From assembly GCF_025351295.1 (NCBI RefSeq), contig NZ_JANXWD010000097.1:1-64000 (forward strand): a DNA stretch of 64,000 nucleotides. Direction: 5' to 3'. The notes beneath the pieces were generated by a model that was given only the letters and a program-made list of their open reading frames with translations, did no database searches and was not told the DNA's origin. Below are positions 45,134 to 53,777 of this stretch, in pieces. Made by a program: the position numbers and the translations under genes. How positions within the stretch are numbered: position 1 is the first letter of the stretch; each line of letters opens with the position of its first letter. Source of the DNA: Phenylobacterium sp. (GTDB lineage: Bacteria; Pseudomonadota; Alphaproteobacteria; Caulobacterales; Caulobacteraceae).

Positions 45134-46486
45134 TTAGTTGGTCAGCAGTCCCTCGTCGCCCGAGACCTTCAGGTCCGCGTGCGTCGAGTAGATGGACATG
45201 ATCGTTTCGACCATCGTTTCGTAGTCCGGGTAGCGGGCTTCCTCGTAGCAGCCGAGCGGGTTCTTCGGCGCGTTGACCAGGCACTTGTTGCAGTAGGTGC
45301 AGGGCCGGTCCGGCCGGTCCTTGCCGCTGGCCCAGATCTTCGGAAGGTCGTTGTTGGCGATAAGCGAGCGGGCGATGGCGACCCCGTCGCAGACGCCGTC
45401 GTGGATGGCGCTGGCGACGACCGACGCCGTCTGGAAGCCGCCGGTGACGATCACCGGGATCTTCACCGCGGCCTTGATCACCCTGGCCTCGTCGAGGCTG
45501 ATGCCCTCGATCGGGTGGCCCGCCTTCATTCGGAACCAGACCCAGTGGAAGATCGGCCGCAGCACCGGATAGCGGAACATCAGATAGTTCCGCATCCCGT
45601 AGTCGCCCGACGAGATCATGGTGTCGTAGGTGTAGGCCAGCACCTCCAGCGGGAAGTCGCCCGGCGGATTCAGCGGGTGCGGGAAGCTTGAGCCGCTGGA
45701 GACGTGGATGCCGTCGACGCCGGCGGACTCGCACCACTTGGCGATCTGCACGCAGTCGGCGAGCGTATTGCCCTTCTTCTCCCAGGGGATGACGTTGTTG
45801 CGGTCGATGGCGCCCAGCTTGACCTGCAGGTGGAACTCGCGGCCGACCTTGGCGCGGATGGCCTCGATCACCTCCAGCAGGAAGCGGGCGCGGTTCTCCA
45901 GCGAGCCGCCGTATTCGTCGGTGCGGTCGTTGATGCCCGACGAGAGGAACTGGCTGAACAGGTAGCCATTGGCCGAGTGCAGCTCGACGCCGTCCAGGCC
46001 CGCCTCCCGCGCCCGCCAGGCGGCGTCGGCGAAGGCGTTCACGGTGTAGTCGATCTGCGCCTTGCTCATCGCCTGGCAGGGGACGCCGTTGATCGGCTCC
46101 TTGTGGCTGGTCGAGCTCAGCGCCTTGCGCTTGCGGTTGTGGATGCCGGGCACGTCCAGCTGCCGGCCGGAATGGCTCAGCTGCATGATGAACTTCGAGC
46201 CGTGGGCGTGGACGGACTCGCCCAGCTTCTGCCAGAGCGGGATGTAGGCGTCACGGTGGACGGTGCCGTAGCCGGCGATGATCCGGCCCTCGATCAGCAC
46301 CGGCACATAGGACGAGATGATCGCCCCCACGCCGCCGGCCGCGAACTTGGACTCCCAGTTGATCCGGGTCTGAGTCAGCGAGCCGTCCTCGTTGTCGAAG
46401 CGGCCGGAGATGCTGGACCGGAAGATGCGGTTCTTGACCTCCAGGTTGCGGAACTTCAGCGGCGTGAAGATGACGTCCGAACTCAT
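45134..46486 (-). CDS. Old Yellow Enzyme-family NADH:flavin oxidoreductase
   Basis: 450-residue FMN-binding TIM barrel. Family signatures: FTPLKFRNLEVKNRIFRS at the start, DAAWRAREAGLDGVELHSA, NGYLFSQFLSSGINDRTDEY, GGSLENRARFLLEVIEAI, and VTGGFQTASVVASAI. A Cys cluster near the end (CTYCNKCLVN) resembles the iron-sulfur region of 2,4-dienoyl-CoA/enone reductases. Such enzymes reduce activated C=C bonds; the plant homologue OPR3 reduces oxylipin enones. The frame opens at 46558, but the ATG at 46486 fits the family start and overlaps the upstream stop (ATGA). Confidence 0.9.
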   Translation of the reverse strand: MSSDVIFTPLKFRNLEVKNRIFRSSISGRFDNEDGSLTQTRINWESKFAAGGVGAIISSYVPVLIEGRIIAGYGTVHRDAYIPLWQKLGESVHAHGSKFIMQLSHSGRQLDVPGIHNRKRKALSSTSHKEPINGVPCQAMSKAQIDYTVNAFADAAWRAREAGLDGVELHSANGYLFSQFLSSGINDRTDEYGGSLENRARFLLEVIEAIRAKVGREFHLQVKLGAIDRNNVIPWEKKGNTLADCVQIAKWCESAGVDGIHVSSGSSFPHPLNPPGDFPLEVLAYTYDTMISSGDYGMRNYLMFRYPVLRPIFHWVWFRMKAGHPIEGISLDEARVIKAAVKIPVIVTGGFQTASVVASAIHDGVCDGVAIARSLIANNDLPKIWASGKDRPDRPCTYCNKCLVNAPKNPLGCYEEARYPDYETMVETIMSIYSTHADLKVSGDEGLLTN

Positions 46487-47370
46487 CAGGCCTGCTCCGC
46501 TGTCGCTTGAAGCCATACGGCCGACATCAGCGCAGGGATCCACCGATGGGCCGGGCACTGGGCCCAGGCGCCTTCCATGAACACCATGTCGTAGCCGGGA
46601 TTGTCTGCGTTGGCGGCCTGCAGCTGCAGGATCACCAGGGTGTCGGGCGAGAGCTGGCCGGCCGGGAGGGTCATCGCCATGGTCGGCTGGCGCAGCACCT
46701 GGCGCGGCGCGAACAGGGCGTTGCCGACCGCCTTCTCAGCCGACACCGAGGGGTGGCCGCGGGTCTCGGCGTAGATCTTGCGCATCCGGGCGAAGGCTTC
46801 CGACAGGTTGTGGATCGCCACGCCGGTGCCGTGCAGGCCACTGGGGTCGCCGCCGACCTTGACCGCCAGGGCCGCGCGGGCGTTTTCCACCCGCCCGGTC
46901 AGCGCCCAGATCAGCGCCTTGAACGGATTGAAATTGCTGGGCGCCGCGCCCAGCACCTCGGCGTCGGCCCAGCTGTCGGCGCTGGCCTGGTAGGCGGGGC
47001 TGAACAGACGCCCGACCGCCTGCTGCGACAGCCGCCCGGCGTCACCCTCGGGCCCCTTGCCCCGGACGTAGTCGACCAGCGGCTGGAAGTCCGCGCCCTT
47101 GATCCCGCCCTCGGCGATGGCGTTCAGCCGCGCGGCGAGCGCCGCCTGCTCCGGCGCCGGCCGCACCGGCCCATGCTCGGCCACCGGCGGCAACCGCCGG
47201 CCACCCAGTTGCAGCACCCTGCCCAACCGGCCCAGCAGGATGCGGTTGATCAGCGCCCCGCGCGGCACGTACTGGCGGTCCAGCCGCGGATCGGTCGCCA
47301 GCGTACGGATGGTCGCCGCGTCCTTGACGATCAGGGCGTCGATCAGGCCGGGGACGGCGATCCGGGGCAT
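46486..47370 (-). CDS. Degenerate cytochrome P450-like protein
   Basis: 294 residues between the dioxygenase and flavoprotein genes, overlapping both by 4 nt (ATGA). The last 100 residues read like the end of a P450: VGNALFAPRQVLRQP where the K-helix ExxR should be (Glu and Arg missing), LPAGQLSPDTLVILQLQAAN (canonical LPAGT.V..), ANADNPGYDMVF, then Cys272 in GAWAQCPAHRWIPALMSAV in the haem-ligand position. The protein is shorter than a full P450 (about 400). It may be a partial P450 derived from the C-terminal domain of a Ppo-type fused enzyme, as in fungi; this is a motif-based inference. Confidence 0.5.
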   Translation of the reverse strand: MPRIAVPGLIDALIVKDAATIRTLATDPRLDRQYVPRGALINRILLGRLGRVLQLGGRRLPPVAEHGPVRPAPEQAALAARLNAIAEGGIKGADFQPLVDYVRGKGPEGDAGRLSQQAVGRLFSPAYQASADSWADAEVLGAAPSNFNPFKALIWALTGRVENARAALAVKVGGDPSGLHGTGVAIHNLSEAFARMRKIYAETRGHPSVSAEKAVGNALFAPRQVLRQPTMAMTLPAGQLSPDTLVILQLQAANADNPGYDMVFMEGAWAQCPAHRWIPALMSAVWLQATAEQA

Positions 47371-49232
47371 CAGGCCTGGCCTCGCGCCCAGGGGAAGAAC
47401 ATGTTCCGTACGTCGCCGTAGCGCGGCTCCAGAGCGGGGCAGTGGCGCTCGAACACGCTGCGCAGGTCGTTGTCGGCTACCCACGCGAAGCCGCCGGGCG
47501 TGTAGACCTCGGGCGTGAAATCGCGCGTGTAGAAGCGGTCGCTCTTCAGCCGCCGCGAGGCCATCAGGATGAAGATGCGAAACACCGTGTCGGAGAAGCC
47601 GAAGCCCACCGGGGTGCCGCCGTTGCTCTCGCTGAGGGTGCCCACCAGCAGGTCGACATCCTCGACGCTCGGGTAGAGCTCTTTGATGTCCTTGCGCCAC
47701 TGCGGATTGGTCGTCAGCTCCTCGAAGCTGCGCGGCGCCTTCATGCCCATCAGCCGGCGGAACTCGCAGTAGCGCGGCACGCCGCGCTCGCGATCGCGCA
47801 GGATGTCGACTGCCGCCAGGTCGGTGAAGATGTTCTTGGCCGGGTCCTCGGCCAGCTTGCGCAGGGTGTTGGGGAAGTTGTGCAGCACCAGGGCCCCGGG
47901 GTGCATGGTGCCCATGGAGTAGACGATGTCGTCGAAGCTCATGTCGCGATAGAGCTGCGCCACGTGGCCGTGGCTGACCTCCGCCATCGTCGTCTTGCGA
48001 ATTTCGCGGTCGTCCTTGGCGGCGCGGAACGAAAAGTCGTCCGGGATCAGCGAGTGCATCCGGTAGCTGGCGACGAACTCCTCGGTCATCGCATAGGGCG
48101 CGGCGTGCTGGTCGGTCTCCGACCCCGGTATGCCGCTGAAGGTCTCGCTGCCGTCGAAGCGGCCGAAGCCGCGGGTGAAGTGCTCGCCCGCCAAGCCCCA
48201 CCAGTTGGTGCGCATGATGGTGCGGCCGAGCGCCGAGTTCATCAGCGCCGGGGTCCATTCGGTGGTGTGGATCTTGGCCAGCAGGGCGGCGTTCACCAGC
48301 CGCGCCTTCTGGAACAGCCACTCGCCGCTCTTGTCGGGGTGGTCGACCTTGAGCCGGTCGACGATCGCGTTGTGTTCGCGGGCGAACAGCGTCTGGAACA
48401 TCGACAGGCAGATCCACCAGTTGCCCGTCACCCCGGCCAGCTCCTGGTCGGGGAACTTGAATCCGGAGGCGTCGCCCTTGTCGGCGATCTCGCTGATGAT
48501 CGGCAGGTTGCCGCTGGCCGACAGGCCCAGCTTGCCGTCGGTCCGCATCTCGGTCTCGCCGGGGTTGGTGCGGATCAGCCGCTGGCGCTCCAGCGAGGAG
48601 CCGTAGATCTGCGAGCCGTCCCACCAGTGGGTCTCGGCGTTGGCGTAGGCGGCCGGACGCCCGTCATCGGCGGCATCGACCTTATCCGGCTCGCTGCGCA
48701 GGATGGTCATCGGGTTCTGCGGCCAGTCGTCGCCGGGCGGCAGCGGCACCAGGTGCGGATTGTCCTTGGGGCTGGTCCCGTGGCTGACCCAGTCGTGGAC
48801 CATGAACTGCAGCCAGCCGGCCGCCATCAGGTTGAGGTGCGGCACCGGCACGAAATCCTGCCGGGCCAGCAGCTTGTTGCTGACCTCCCGCGGGTTCGGC
48901 GTCAGCAGGGCCTTGGCGTCGGCGCCGAAGGTGCGCTCGATCGGCATGTTGCGGCCGAACCGCGCCCCGGCCATGCCCATCCAGGGCTTTTCCAGGTCGT
49001 TGTAGCTGCCGTCGGCCGTGCGTTCCTTGGTGACGTCCTGCCCGGGCAGGCCCGGCGGGATCGGCGGATCGCGCCGCTGGGTGTCGAACAGGTTGCCCCA
49101 GCGCATGTTGTGGCGAAGGCCGTCCAGCGTCGCCAAGGCGATCAGGAAGGGCCATTTATGCCACGGGGCGAACGCGCCAGTGACCGTTGCAAACCGGCCT
49201 AGGAGTCGATCAAGAGCACTACTCTGCGGCAT
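47370..49232 (-). CDS. Animal-type haem peroxidase, COX/Ppo-like fatty-acid dioxygenase
   Basis: 620-residue protein of the peroxidase-cyclooxygenase superfamily. Distal His146 lies in LQFMVHDWVSHG (canonical GQFxDHD), the conserved arginine-containing helix is LFAREHNAIVDRL (His287), and EEFVASYRMHSLIPDDF contains Tyr390-x-x-His393, the motif corresponding to Tyr385/His388 of cyclooxygenase and to Ppo and alpha-dioxygenases, where Tyr starts fatty-acid radical chemistry. No signal peptide is seen (start at 49232 with AGGGGG upstream; open frame to 49499 is shadow). Head gene of the operon. A plain peroxidase is the alternative. Confidence 0.82.
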   Translation of the reverse strand: MPQSSALDRLLGRFATVTGAFAPWHKWPFLIALATLDGLRHNMRWGNLFDTQRRDPPIPPGLPGQDVTKERTADGSYNDLEKPWMGMAGARFGRNMPIERTFGADAKALLTPNPREVSNKLLARQDFVPVPHLNLMAAGWLQFMVHDWVSHGTSPKDNPHLVPLPPGDDWPQNPMTILRSEPDKVDAADDGRPAAYANAETHWWDGSQIYGSSLERQRLIRTNPGETEMRTDGKLGLSASGNLPIISEIADKGDASGFKFPDQELAGVTGNWWICLSMFQTLFAREHNAIVDRLKVDHPDKSGEWLFQKARLVNAALLAKIHTTEWTPALMNSALGRTIMRTNWWGLAGEHFTRGFGRFDGSETFSGIPGSETDQHAAPYAMTEEFVASYRMHSLIPDDFSFRAAKDDREIRKTTMAEVSHGHVAQLYRDMSFDDIVYSMGTMHPGALVLHNFPNTLRKLAEDPAKNIFTDLAAVDILRDRERGVPRYCEFRRLMGMKAPRSFEELTTNPQWRKDIKELYPSVEDVDLLVGTLSESNGGTPVGFGFSDTVFRIFILMASRRLKSDRFYTRDFTPEVYTPGGFAWVADNDLRSVFERHCPALEPRYGDVRNMFFPWARGQA

Positions 49233-49457
49233 ATCGCCCCCCTGCACGGGGACCATAAGGCCGGCCTTGCGCCTATGACAACTGAGAATTGTGAACGCCG
49301 CGGCGCACTCGCGAATCCCGCGCGATTGCAGCCGTCTCGCCTCTCGGACGAGTGGCCGGACCCCATCGTCAGCCGCCCGCCGACCCCACGTCCGGGCAAC
49401 GCGGCGCCCTCGCTTGCAGCGACCCGCCGAGCCATAGCATGCCTTGCACGCCAAGGC

Positions 49458-49541
49458 TGGTGCCCCAGGCCGGACTCGAACCAGCACGCCTCTCGGCAAT
49501 AGATTTTGAGTCTACCGCGTCTACCATTTCGCCACTGGGGC
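49458..49541 (-). tRNA. tRNA-Leu (CAA)
   Basis: Folds as a leucine tRNA on the minus strand: acceptor stem GCCCCAG (49541-49535) / CTGGGGC (49468-49462), discriminator A and encoded CCA (49460-49458). The anticodon loop CTCAAAA gives anticodon CAA, reading UUG. The T-arm GGTTCGAGTCC and a short variable arm are present. It follows the dioxygenase promoter region on the same strand. Confidence 0.96.
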
Positions 49542-49613
49542 GGCGGAGGCGGAACATAGGCGCCGATTGATCCGCGTCAACGCGAGCCTTGCGCGAACCG
49601 GGCACAAGACGTA

Positions 49614-49632
49614 ACTGATAATCGTTCGCAAT
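49614..49632. promoter_or_regulatory. Fur-box-like site upstream of feoA
   Basis: ACTGATAATCGTTCGCAAT, 24 nt before the feoA start; its complement reads ATTGCGAACGATTATCAGT, close to the alphaproteobacterial Fur consensus. Iron-dependent repression of feoAB is expected for the family. Confidence 0.6.
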
Positions 49633-49655
49633 AGCGCGGACGCCGGAACCGCCCG

Positions 49656-49991
49656 ATGCATGACATGCTGGCTGAGCCGATTGGCGCGACGGCGCTGGAC
49701 GCCACGTCGGTCGCGACGGCCGACTGTGTGCGGCTGAGCACGGTGGGGCCCGGCGACCGGGGCGAGATCGTCGACGTGCGGGCCGAGAGCCATCCGGACG
49801 GCCACGGCGTCGACGTGCACGAACTGCAGCGCCGGCTGCTGGAATTCGGCTTCGTCGAGGGCGCCCGGTTCGAGGTGCTGCACGAGGGCGCGATCTGGCG
49901 CGACCCGATCGCCATCCGGCTGGACGACATGCGCGTGGCGCTGCGGCGGCGCGACGCCGAGGACGTCTGGGTGCGACTGGACCGCACATGA
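49656..49991 (+). CDS. feoA: Ferrous iron transport protein A
   Basis: 111-residue cytoplasmic SH3-like FeoA, the partner of FeoB. LQRRLLEFGFVEGARFEVLHEG and DPIAIRLDDMRVALRRRDA are the FeoA domain signature. The N-terminal 35 residues are longer than usual. It overlaps feoB by 4 nt (ATGA) and follows a Fur-box-like site. Confidence 0.93.
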   Translation: MHDMLAEPIGATALDATSVATADCVRLSTVGPGDRGEIVDVRAESHPDGHGVDVHELQRRLLEFGFVEGARFEVLHEGAIWRDPIAIRLDDMRVALRRRDAEDVWVRLDRT

Positions 49992-51859
49992 GTGAAGTTG
50001 CGCTGAGGCCGGCGCGGGTGGCGCTGGTCGGCAATCCCAACACCGGCAAGACCGCCCTGTTCAACGCGCTGACCGGCAGCCGGCAGAAGGTGGCCAACTA
50101 CGCCGGCGTCACGGTCGAGCGGAAGGAAGGCCATATCGTCACGGCGGCCGGCCGGGCGCTGTCGATCCTGGACCTGCCGGGCACCTATTCCCTGCGCGCC
50201 CGCAGCCCCGACGAGGTGGTGACCCGCGACGCGGTGCTGGGCAAGCTGGCCGGCGAACAAGCGCCCGACGTGGTGGTGGCCGTGGCCGACGCCACCAACC
50301 TGCGCCTGGTGCTGCGGCTGATCCTGGAGCTGAAGGCCGTGGGCCGGCCGATGGTGCTGGCGCTCAACATGTACGACATCGCCCAGCGCCAGGGGCTGCG
50401 GATCGACCTCGAGGGCCTCGAGCGCGACCTCGGCTGTCCGATCGTCACCACCGTGGCCACCCGCAAGCGCGGCATCGAGCAACTGACCGCCCAGGTCGAC
50501 GCCCTGATCGCGTCGGGGGCGCTGTCGACCGAGAACGTCTGGCACGAGCCGTCGGCCGGCGAGATCCGCGGCGCGCACCGCGAGGCGCAGCGGATCCTGA
50601 AGGCCTATGTGCGCCCGCCCGAGCGGCCCGATACCCTGACCGGCAAGGTCGACGCGGTGCTGCTGCATCCGGTGGCCGGGCTGGCGATCCTGTTCAGCCT
50701 GCTGTTCCTGATGTTCCAGGCGGTGTTCACCTGGGCGACCCCCGCGATGGACGGGATCAGCGCCGCCTTCGCCTGGCTGGGGGTCTTCGTGGGCCAGGCG
50801 CTGCCGGACGGCCTGCTGAAGAGCTTCATCGCCGACGGGGTGATCGCCGGGGTCGGCAGCGTGCTGGTGTTCCTGCCGCAGATCCTGGTGCTGTTCTTCT
50901 TCATCATCCTGCTGGAGGACTTCGGCTACATGGCCCGGGCCGCGTTCCTGATGGACCGGATCATGGGCGGCGCCGGCCTGCATGGGCGGGCCTTCATCCC
51001 GCTGCTCTCCAGCTTCGCCTGCGCGATCCCGGGGATCATGTCGACGCGGGTGATCGACAACAAGCGCGACCGGCTGACCACCATCATGGTGGCGCCCTTG
51101 ATGACCTGTTCGGCGCGGATTCCGGTCTACACCCTGATCATCGGGGCGTTCATCCCGAACACCCACGTGTGGGGCCTGAGCCTGCAGGGGCTGGTGATGT
51201 TCGGGCTGTATGCGGCGGGGATCGCCTCGGCGCTGGGCGTTTCGTTTGTCACCCGCCGGCTGTTCTGGCGCGGCGCCGTCGAGCCGTTCCTGATGGAACT
51301 GCCGACCTACAAGCTGCCGTCGGCCGAGAGCGTGCTGCGCAACCTGCTGACCCGCGGCCAGATCTTCGTCAGCCGGGCCGGCCGGATCATCTTCCCGATC
51401 ATGATCGTGGTCTGGTTCCTGTCGACCTTCCCGGGTCCGCCGGCCGGCGCCACCGAGCCGGCCATCAACTTCAGCCTGGCCGGCCGGCTGGGCCACCTGC
51501 TGGAGCCGCTGCTGGCGCCCATCGGCTTCAACTGGCAGATGACCGTCGCCCTTATCCCCGGCTTCGCGGCGCGCGAGGTGGCGGTGGCGGCCCTGGGCAC
51601 CGTCTATTCGATCGGCGACGCGGACAACCACGTGGGCGCGCTGGCCACCCAGCTCTCGAACCACTGGAGCCTGGCCACCGGCCTGTCGTTCCTGGCCTGG
51701 TACATCTTCGCCCCGCAGTGCGCCTCGACGCTGGGCGTCGTGAAGCGGGAGACCAACTCCTGGCGCTGGCCGATCATCATGTTCCTGTACATGACCACCC
51801 TGGCCTACCTGTCCTCGCTACTGGTCTATCACGTGGCCGTGGCGATGGGCGGCGGGTAG
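49988..51859 (+). CDS. feoB: Ferrous iron transport protein B
   Basis: 623-residue inner-membrane GTP-driven ferrous-iron transporter. The N-terminal G-domain has GNPNTGKTALFN (G1), DLPGTYSL (G3) and NMYD (G4); the membrane part has GAGLHGRAFIPLLSSFACAIPGIMSTR and APLMTCSARIPVY with the conserved Cys, plus AARE-VAVAALGTVYSI. It is shorter than E. coli FeoB (773), like many alphaproteobacterial forms that lack the C-terminal region. Translationally coupled to feoA. Confidence 0.96.
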   Translation: MSEVALRPARVALVGNPNTGKTALFNALTGSRQKVANYAGVTVERKEGHIVTAAGRALSILDLPGTYSLRARSPDEVVTRDAVLGKLAGEQAPDVVVAVADATNLRLVLRLILELKAVGRPMVLALNMYDIAQRQGLRIDLEGLERDLGCPIVTTVATRKRGIEQLTAQVDALIASGALSTENVWHEPSAGEIRGAHREAQRILKAYVRPPERPDTLTGKVDAVLLHPVAGLAILFSLLFLMFQAVFTWATPAMDGISAAFAWLGVFVGQALPDGLLKSFIADGVIAGVGSVLVFLPQILVLFFFIILLEDFGYMARAAFLMDRIMGGAGLHGRAFIPLLSSFACAIPGIMSTRVIDNKRDRLTTIMVAPLMTCSARIPVYTLIIGAFIPNTHVWGLSLQGLVMFGLYAAGIASALGVSFVTRRLFWRGAVEPFLMELPTYKLPSAESVLRNLLTRGQIFVSRAGRIIFPIMIVVWFLSTFPGPPAGATEPAINFSLAGRLGHLLEPLLAPIGFNWQMTVALIPGFAAREVAVAALGTVYSIGDADNHVGALATQLSNHWSLATGLSFLAWYIFAPQCASTLGVVKRETNSWRWPIIMFLYMTTLAYLSSLLVYHVAVAMGGG

Positions 51860-51934
51860 TTTCACCGGCAGGTTGCATTAATCGCACATTTGCCGTGCGC
51901 CTTAACCGCCCGATAAACCCATGCGGGCAAAGCT

Positions 51935-52267
51935 GTGCCCGTCATGCAGAACCAGCACGAAATCGCCTGCGACGTTCCCACCGGAAAAAAGCCCATCCGG
52001 GTCAAGACCACCCTGTGCCGGCACGTCCGCAAGGCCCTCCTTTCGCTCGGCGGCGAAGCGCACCGGACGATCGTGATCGAGCAAGTGGCCAAGACCCTTG
52101 GCCACAATGTCCACCACATCCCAGAGGAGCTGCAGCTCCAGGTCATCGTCTCGTTCGAGAAGACCTGGGCCGACGAGCGCAAGCGGGCCGCCTACGGCTT
52201 CCACCTGCCGTTCGGCGAGGGCTCGCACCGCTGGGGCGTCAGGCCGGACGCGATCCTCGCCGCCTGA
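51935..52267 (+). CDS. Hypothetical small protein
   Basis: 110 residues without signal peptide or membrane segment; basic first half (KPIRVKTTLCRHVRKALLSL) and a C-terminal part rich in charged and aromatic residues (FEKTWADERKRAAYGFHLPF). GTG start at 51935, with an ATG three codons later as an alternative. Coding character is good but no family is recognised. Stands alone 75 nt after feoB; whether it belongs to iron metabolism is not shown. Confidence 0.65.
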   Translation: MPVMQNQHEIACDVPTGKKPIRVKTTLCRHVRKALLSLGGEAHRTIVIEQVAKTLGHNVHHIPEELQLQVIVSFEKTWADERKRAAYGFHLPFGEGSHRWGVRPDAILAA

Positions 52268-52281
52268 AGCGTGACGGCGTT

Positions 52282-52776
52282 TCAGCCGTCGGGCGCGTCC
52301 CCGGCCAGCTGACCGGCGGCGGACTGCAGGCGCGCGAGCAGGCGTTTCAGCAGCTTTACCTCATCCGGGGCGAGGCCGGCGATCAGCGCCGCCTCGTAGG
52401 CCAGGGCCAGGGGCGCGATCTCGGCATGCAGGCCGCGACCCTCGGGCGTCAGGGCCAGCACGTGGGAGCGGCCATCGGCGGTGTTCTGCGCGCGGTCGAC
52501 CAGCCGGCGCTTGACCAGGACCTGGGCGGCGCGGCTGACCGTCACCTTGTCCATCACCGTGCGGGCGACGATCTGGACCTGGGTCAGGCCACCGTCCTCG
52601 GCCAGCACGCAGATCAGCCGCCACTGCGGGATCGAGAGCCCGAACCGGTCCTCATAGGCCCGCGCGATCAGGCCGGAGACGGCGTTGGAGGCAACGGACA
52701 GGCGATAGGGCAGGTAGCGGTCGAGCTGCAGTCCGCTGTCGGCCGGGTCTCCGCGATCTCCCGAGTCCGGGCTCAT
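52282..52776 (-). CDS. MarR-family regulator (tyrosine catabolism operon)
   Basis: 164-residue winged-helix MarR protein: PYRLSVASNAVSGLIARAYE, LSIPQWRLICVLAEDGGLTQ, IVARTVMDKVTVSRAAQVLVKRRLV and the wing DGRSHVLALTPEGRGL. It overlaps the FAH gene by 4 nt and is the last gene of the leftward block, so it is a likely regulator of tyrosine degradation. The palindrome upstream of hpd (57486-57503) is the proposed operator. Confidence 0.9.
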   Translation of the reverse strand: MSPDSGDRGDPADSGLQLDRYLPYRLSVASNAVSGLIARAYEDRFGLSIPQWRLICVLAEDGGLTQVQIVARTVMDKVTVSRAAQVLVKRRLVDRAQNTADGRSHVLALTPEGRGLHAEIAPLALAYEAALIAGLAPDEVKLLKRLLARLQSAAGQLAGDAPDG

Positions 52777-53777
52777 CGGCCGGCGACGTCCTGTTCGATG
52801 GCGCCGAAGATGGAGTGGCGGCGGGCGTCCATCATCTGGATCCGCACCCGGTCGCCGGCCTTGAGGAACGGCGTCCTGGCCGCACCACCCAGCAGGGTCT
52901 CCACCGTGCGCACCTCGGCCAGGCAGGAATAGCCGACCCCGCCGTCGGCGATCGGCTTGCCGGGTCCGCCGTCGGGGCCGCGGTTGGAGACGGTGCCCGA
53001 GCCTACGATCGTGCCGGCGCCGAGCGCCCGGGTCTTGGCGGCGTGGGCGATCAGGGTCCCGAAGTCGAAGGTCATGTCGACCCCGGCGTCGGCCTCGCCC
53101 AGCGGCTGGCCATTGAGCTCCACCTCCAGCCTGCCGTGCAGCTTGCCGTCCTTGAAGTTCGGCAGGGCGTCCGGCGTGACGGCGACCGGCGAGAAGGCGG
53201 AGGCGGGCTTGGACTGGAAGAAGCCGAAGCTCTTGGCCAGCTCGCCCGGGATCAGGTTGCGCAGCGAGACGTCGTTGCACAGCATCACCAGCCGGATGGC
53301 GGCCAGGGCCTGCTCGCGGCTGGCGCCCAGCGGCACATCGCCTGTGACCACCGCGATCTCGCCCTCCAGGTCGCAGCCCCAGGCCGGATCGGCCAGCGGG
53401 ATCGGGTCGCGCGGCCCCAGGAACCCGTCCGAGCCGCCCTGGTACATCAGCGGATCGGTCCAGAAGCTGTCCGGCATGTCGGCGGCGCGCGCCTGGCGCA
53501 CCAGCGCCACGTGGTTGACATAGGCCGAGCCGTCCGCCCACTGGTAGGCGCGCGGCAGCGGGCTGGCGGCGTCATGCTCGTGGAAGCGGGCCTGCGGCAC
53601 CGAGCCGTGCTCCAGGCTCTCGGCCAGGCCGCGCAGCTCGGGCTCGCAGCGCTCCCAGTCGTCCAGCGCCGCCTGCAGGGTCAGCGCGATGCGATCGGCC
53701 GGCGAGTACCAGGCGAGGTCGTTGGACACCACCACCAGGCGCCCATCCCGGCCCCCCTTCAACGACGCCAGCTTCAT
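52773..53777 (-). CDS. Fumarylacetoacetate hydrolase-family protein
   Basis: 334 residues of the FAH superfamily. GGDGRLVVVSNDLAW is a typical start of the alphaproteobacterial tyrosine-pathway members; metal and catalytic elements include WADGSAYVNHVALVRQARA, DLEGEIAVVTGDVPLG and GTIVGSGTVSNRG. Its operon with hmgA and hpd supports cleavage of fumarylacetoacetate to fumarate and acetoacetate. Overlaps the 94-residue gene and the MarR gene (ATGA each). Confidence 0.88.
   Translation of the reverse strand: MKLASLKGGRDGRLVVVSNDLAWYSPADRIALTLQAALDDWERCEPELRGLAESLEHGSVPQARFHEHDAASPLPRAYQWADGSAYVNHVALVRQARAADMPDSFWTDPLMYQGGSDGFLGPRDPIPLADPAWGCDLEGEIAVVTGDVPLGASREQALAAIRLVMLCNDVSLRNLIPGELAKSFGFFQSKPASAFSPVAVTPDALPNFKDGKLHGRLEVELNGQPLGEADAGVDMTFDFGTLIAHAAKTRALGAGTIVGSGTVSNRGPDGGPGKPIADGGVGYSCLAEVRTVETLLGGAARTPFLKAGDRVRIQMMDARRHSIFGAIEQDVAGR

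Noticed and set aside
47442..49202. 586-codon plus-strand frame opposite the haem dioxygenase
   Set aside because: Antisense shadow; the minus-strand frame carries the haem motifs.
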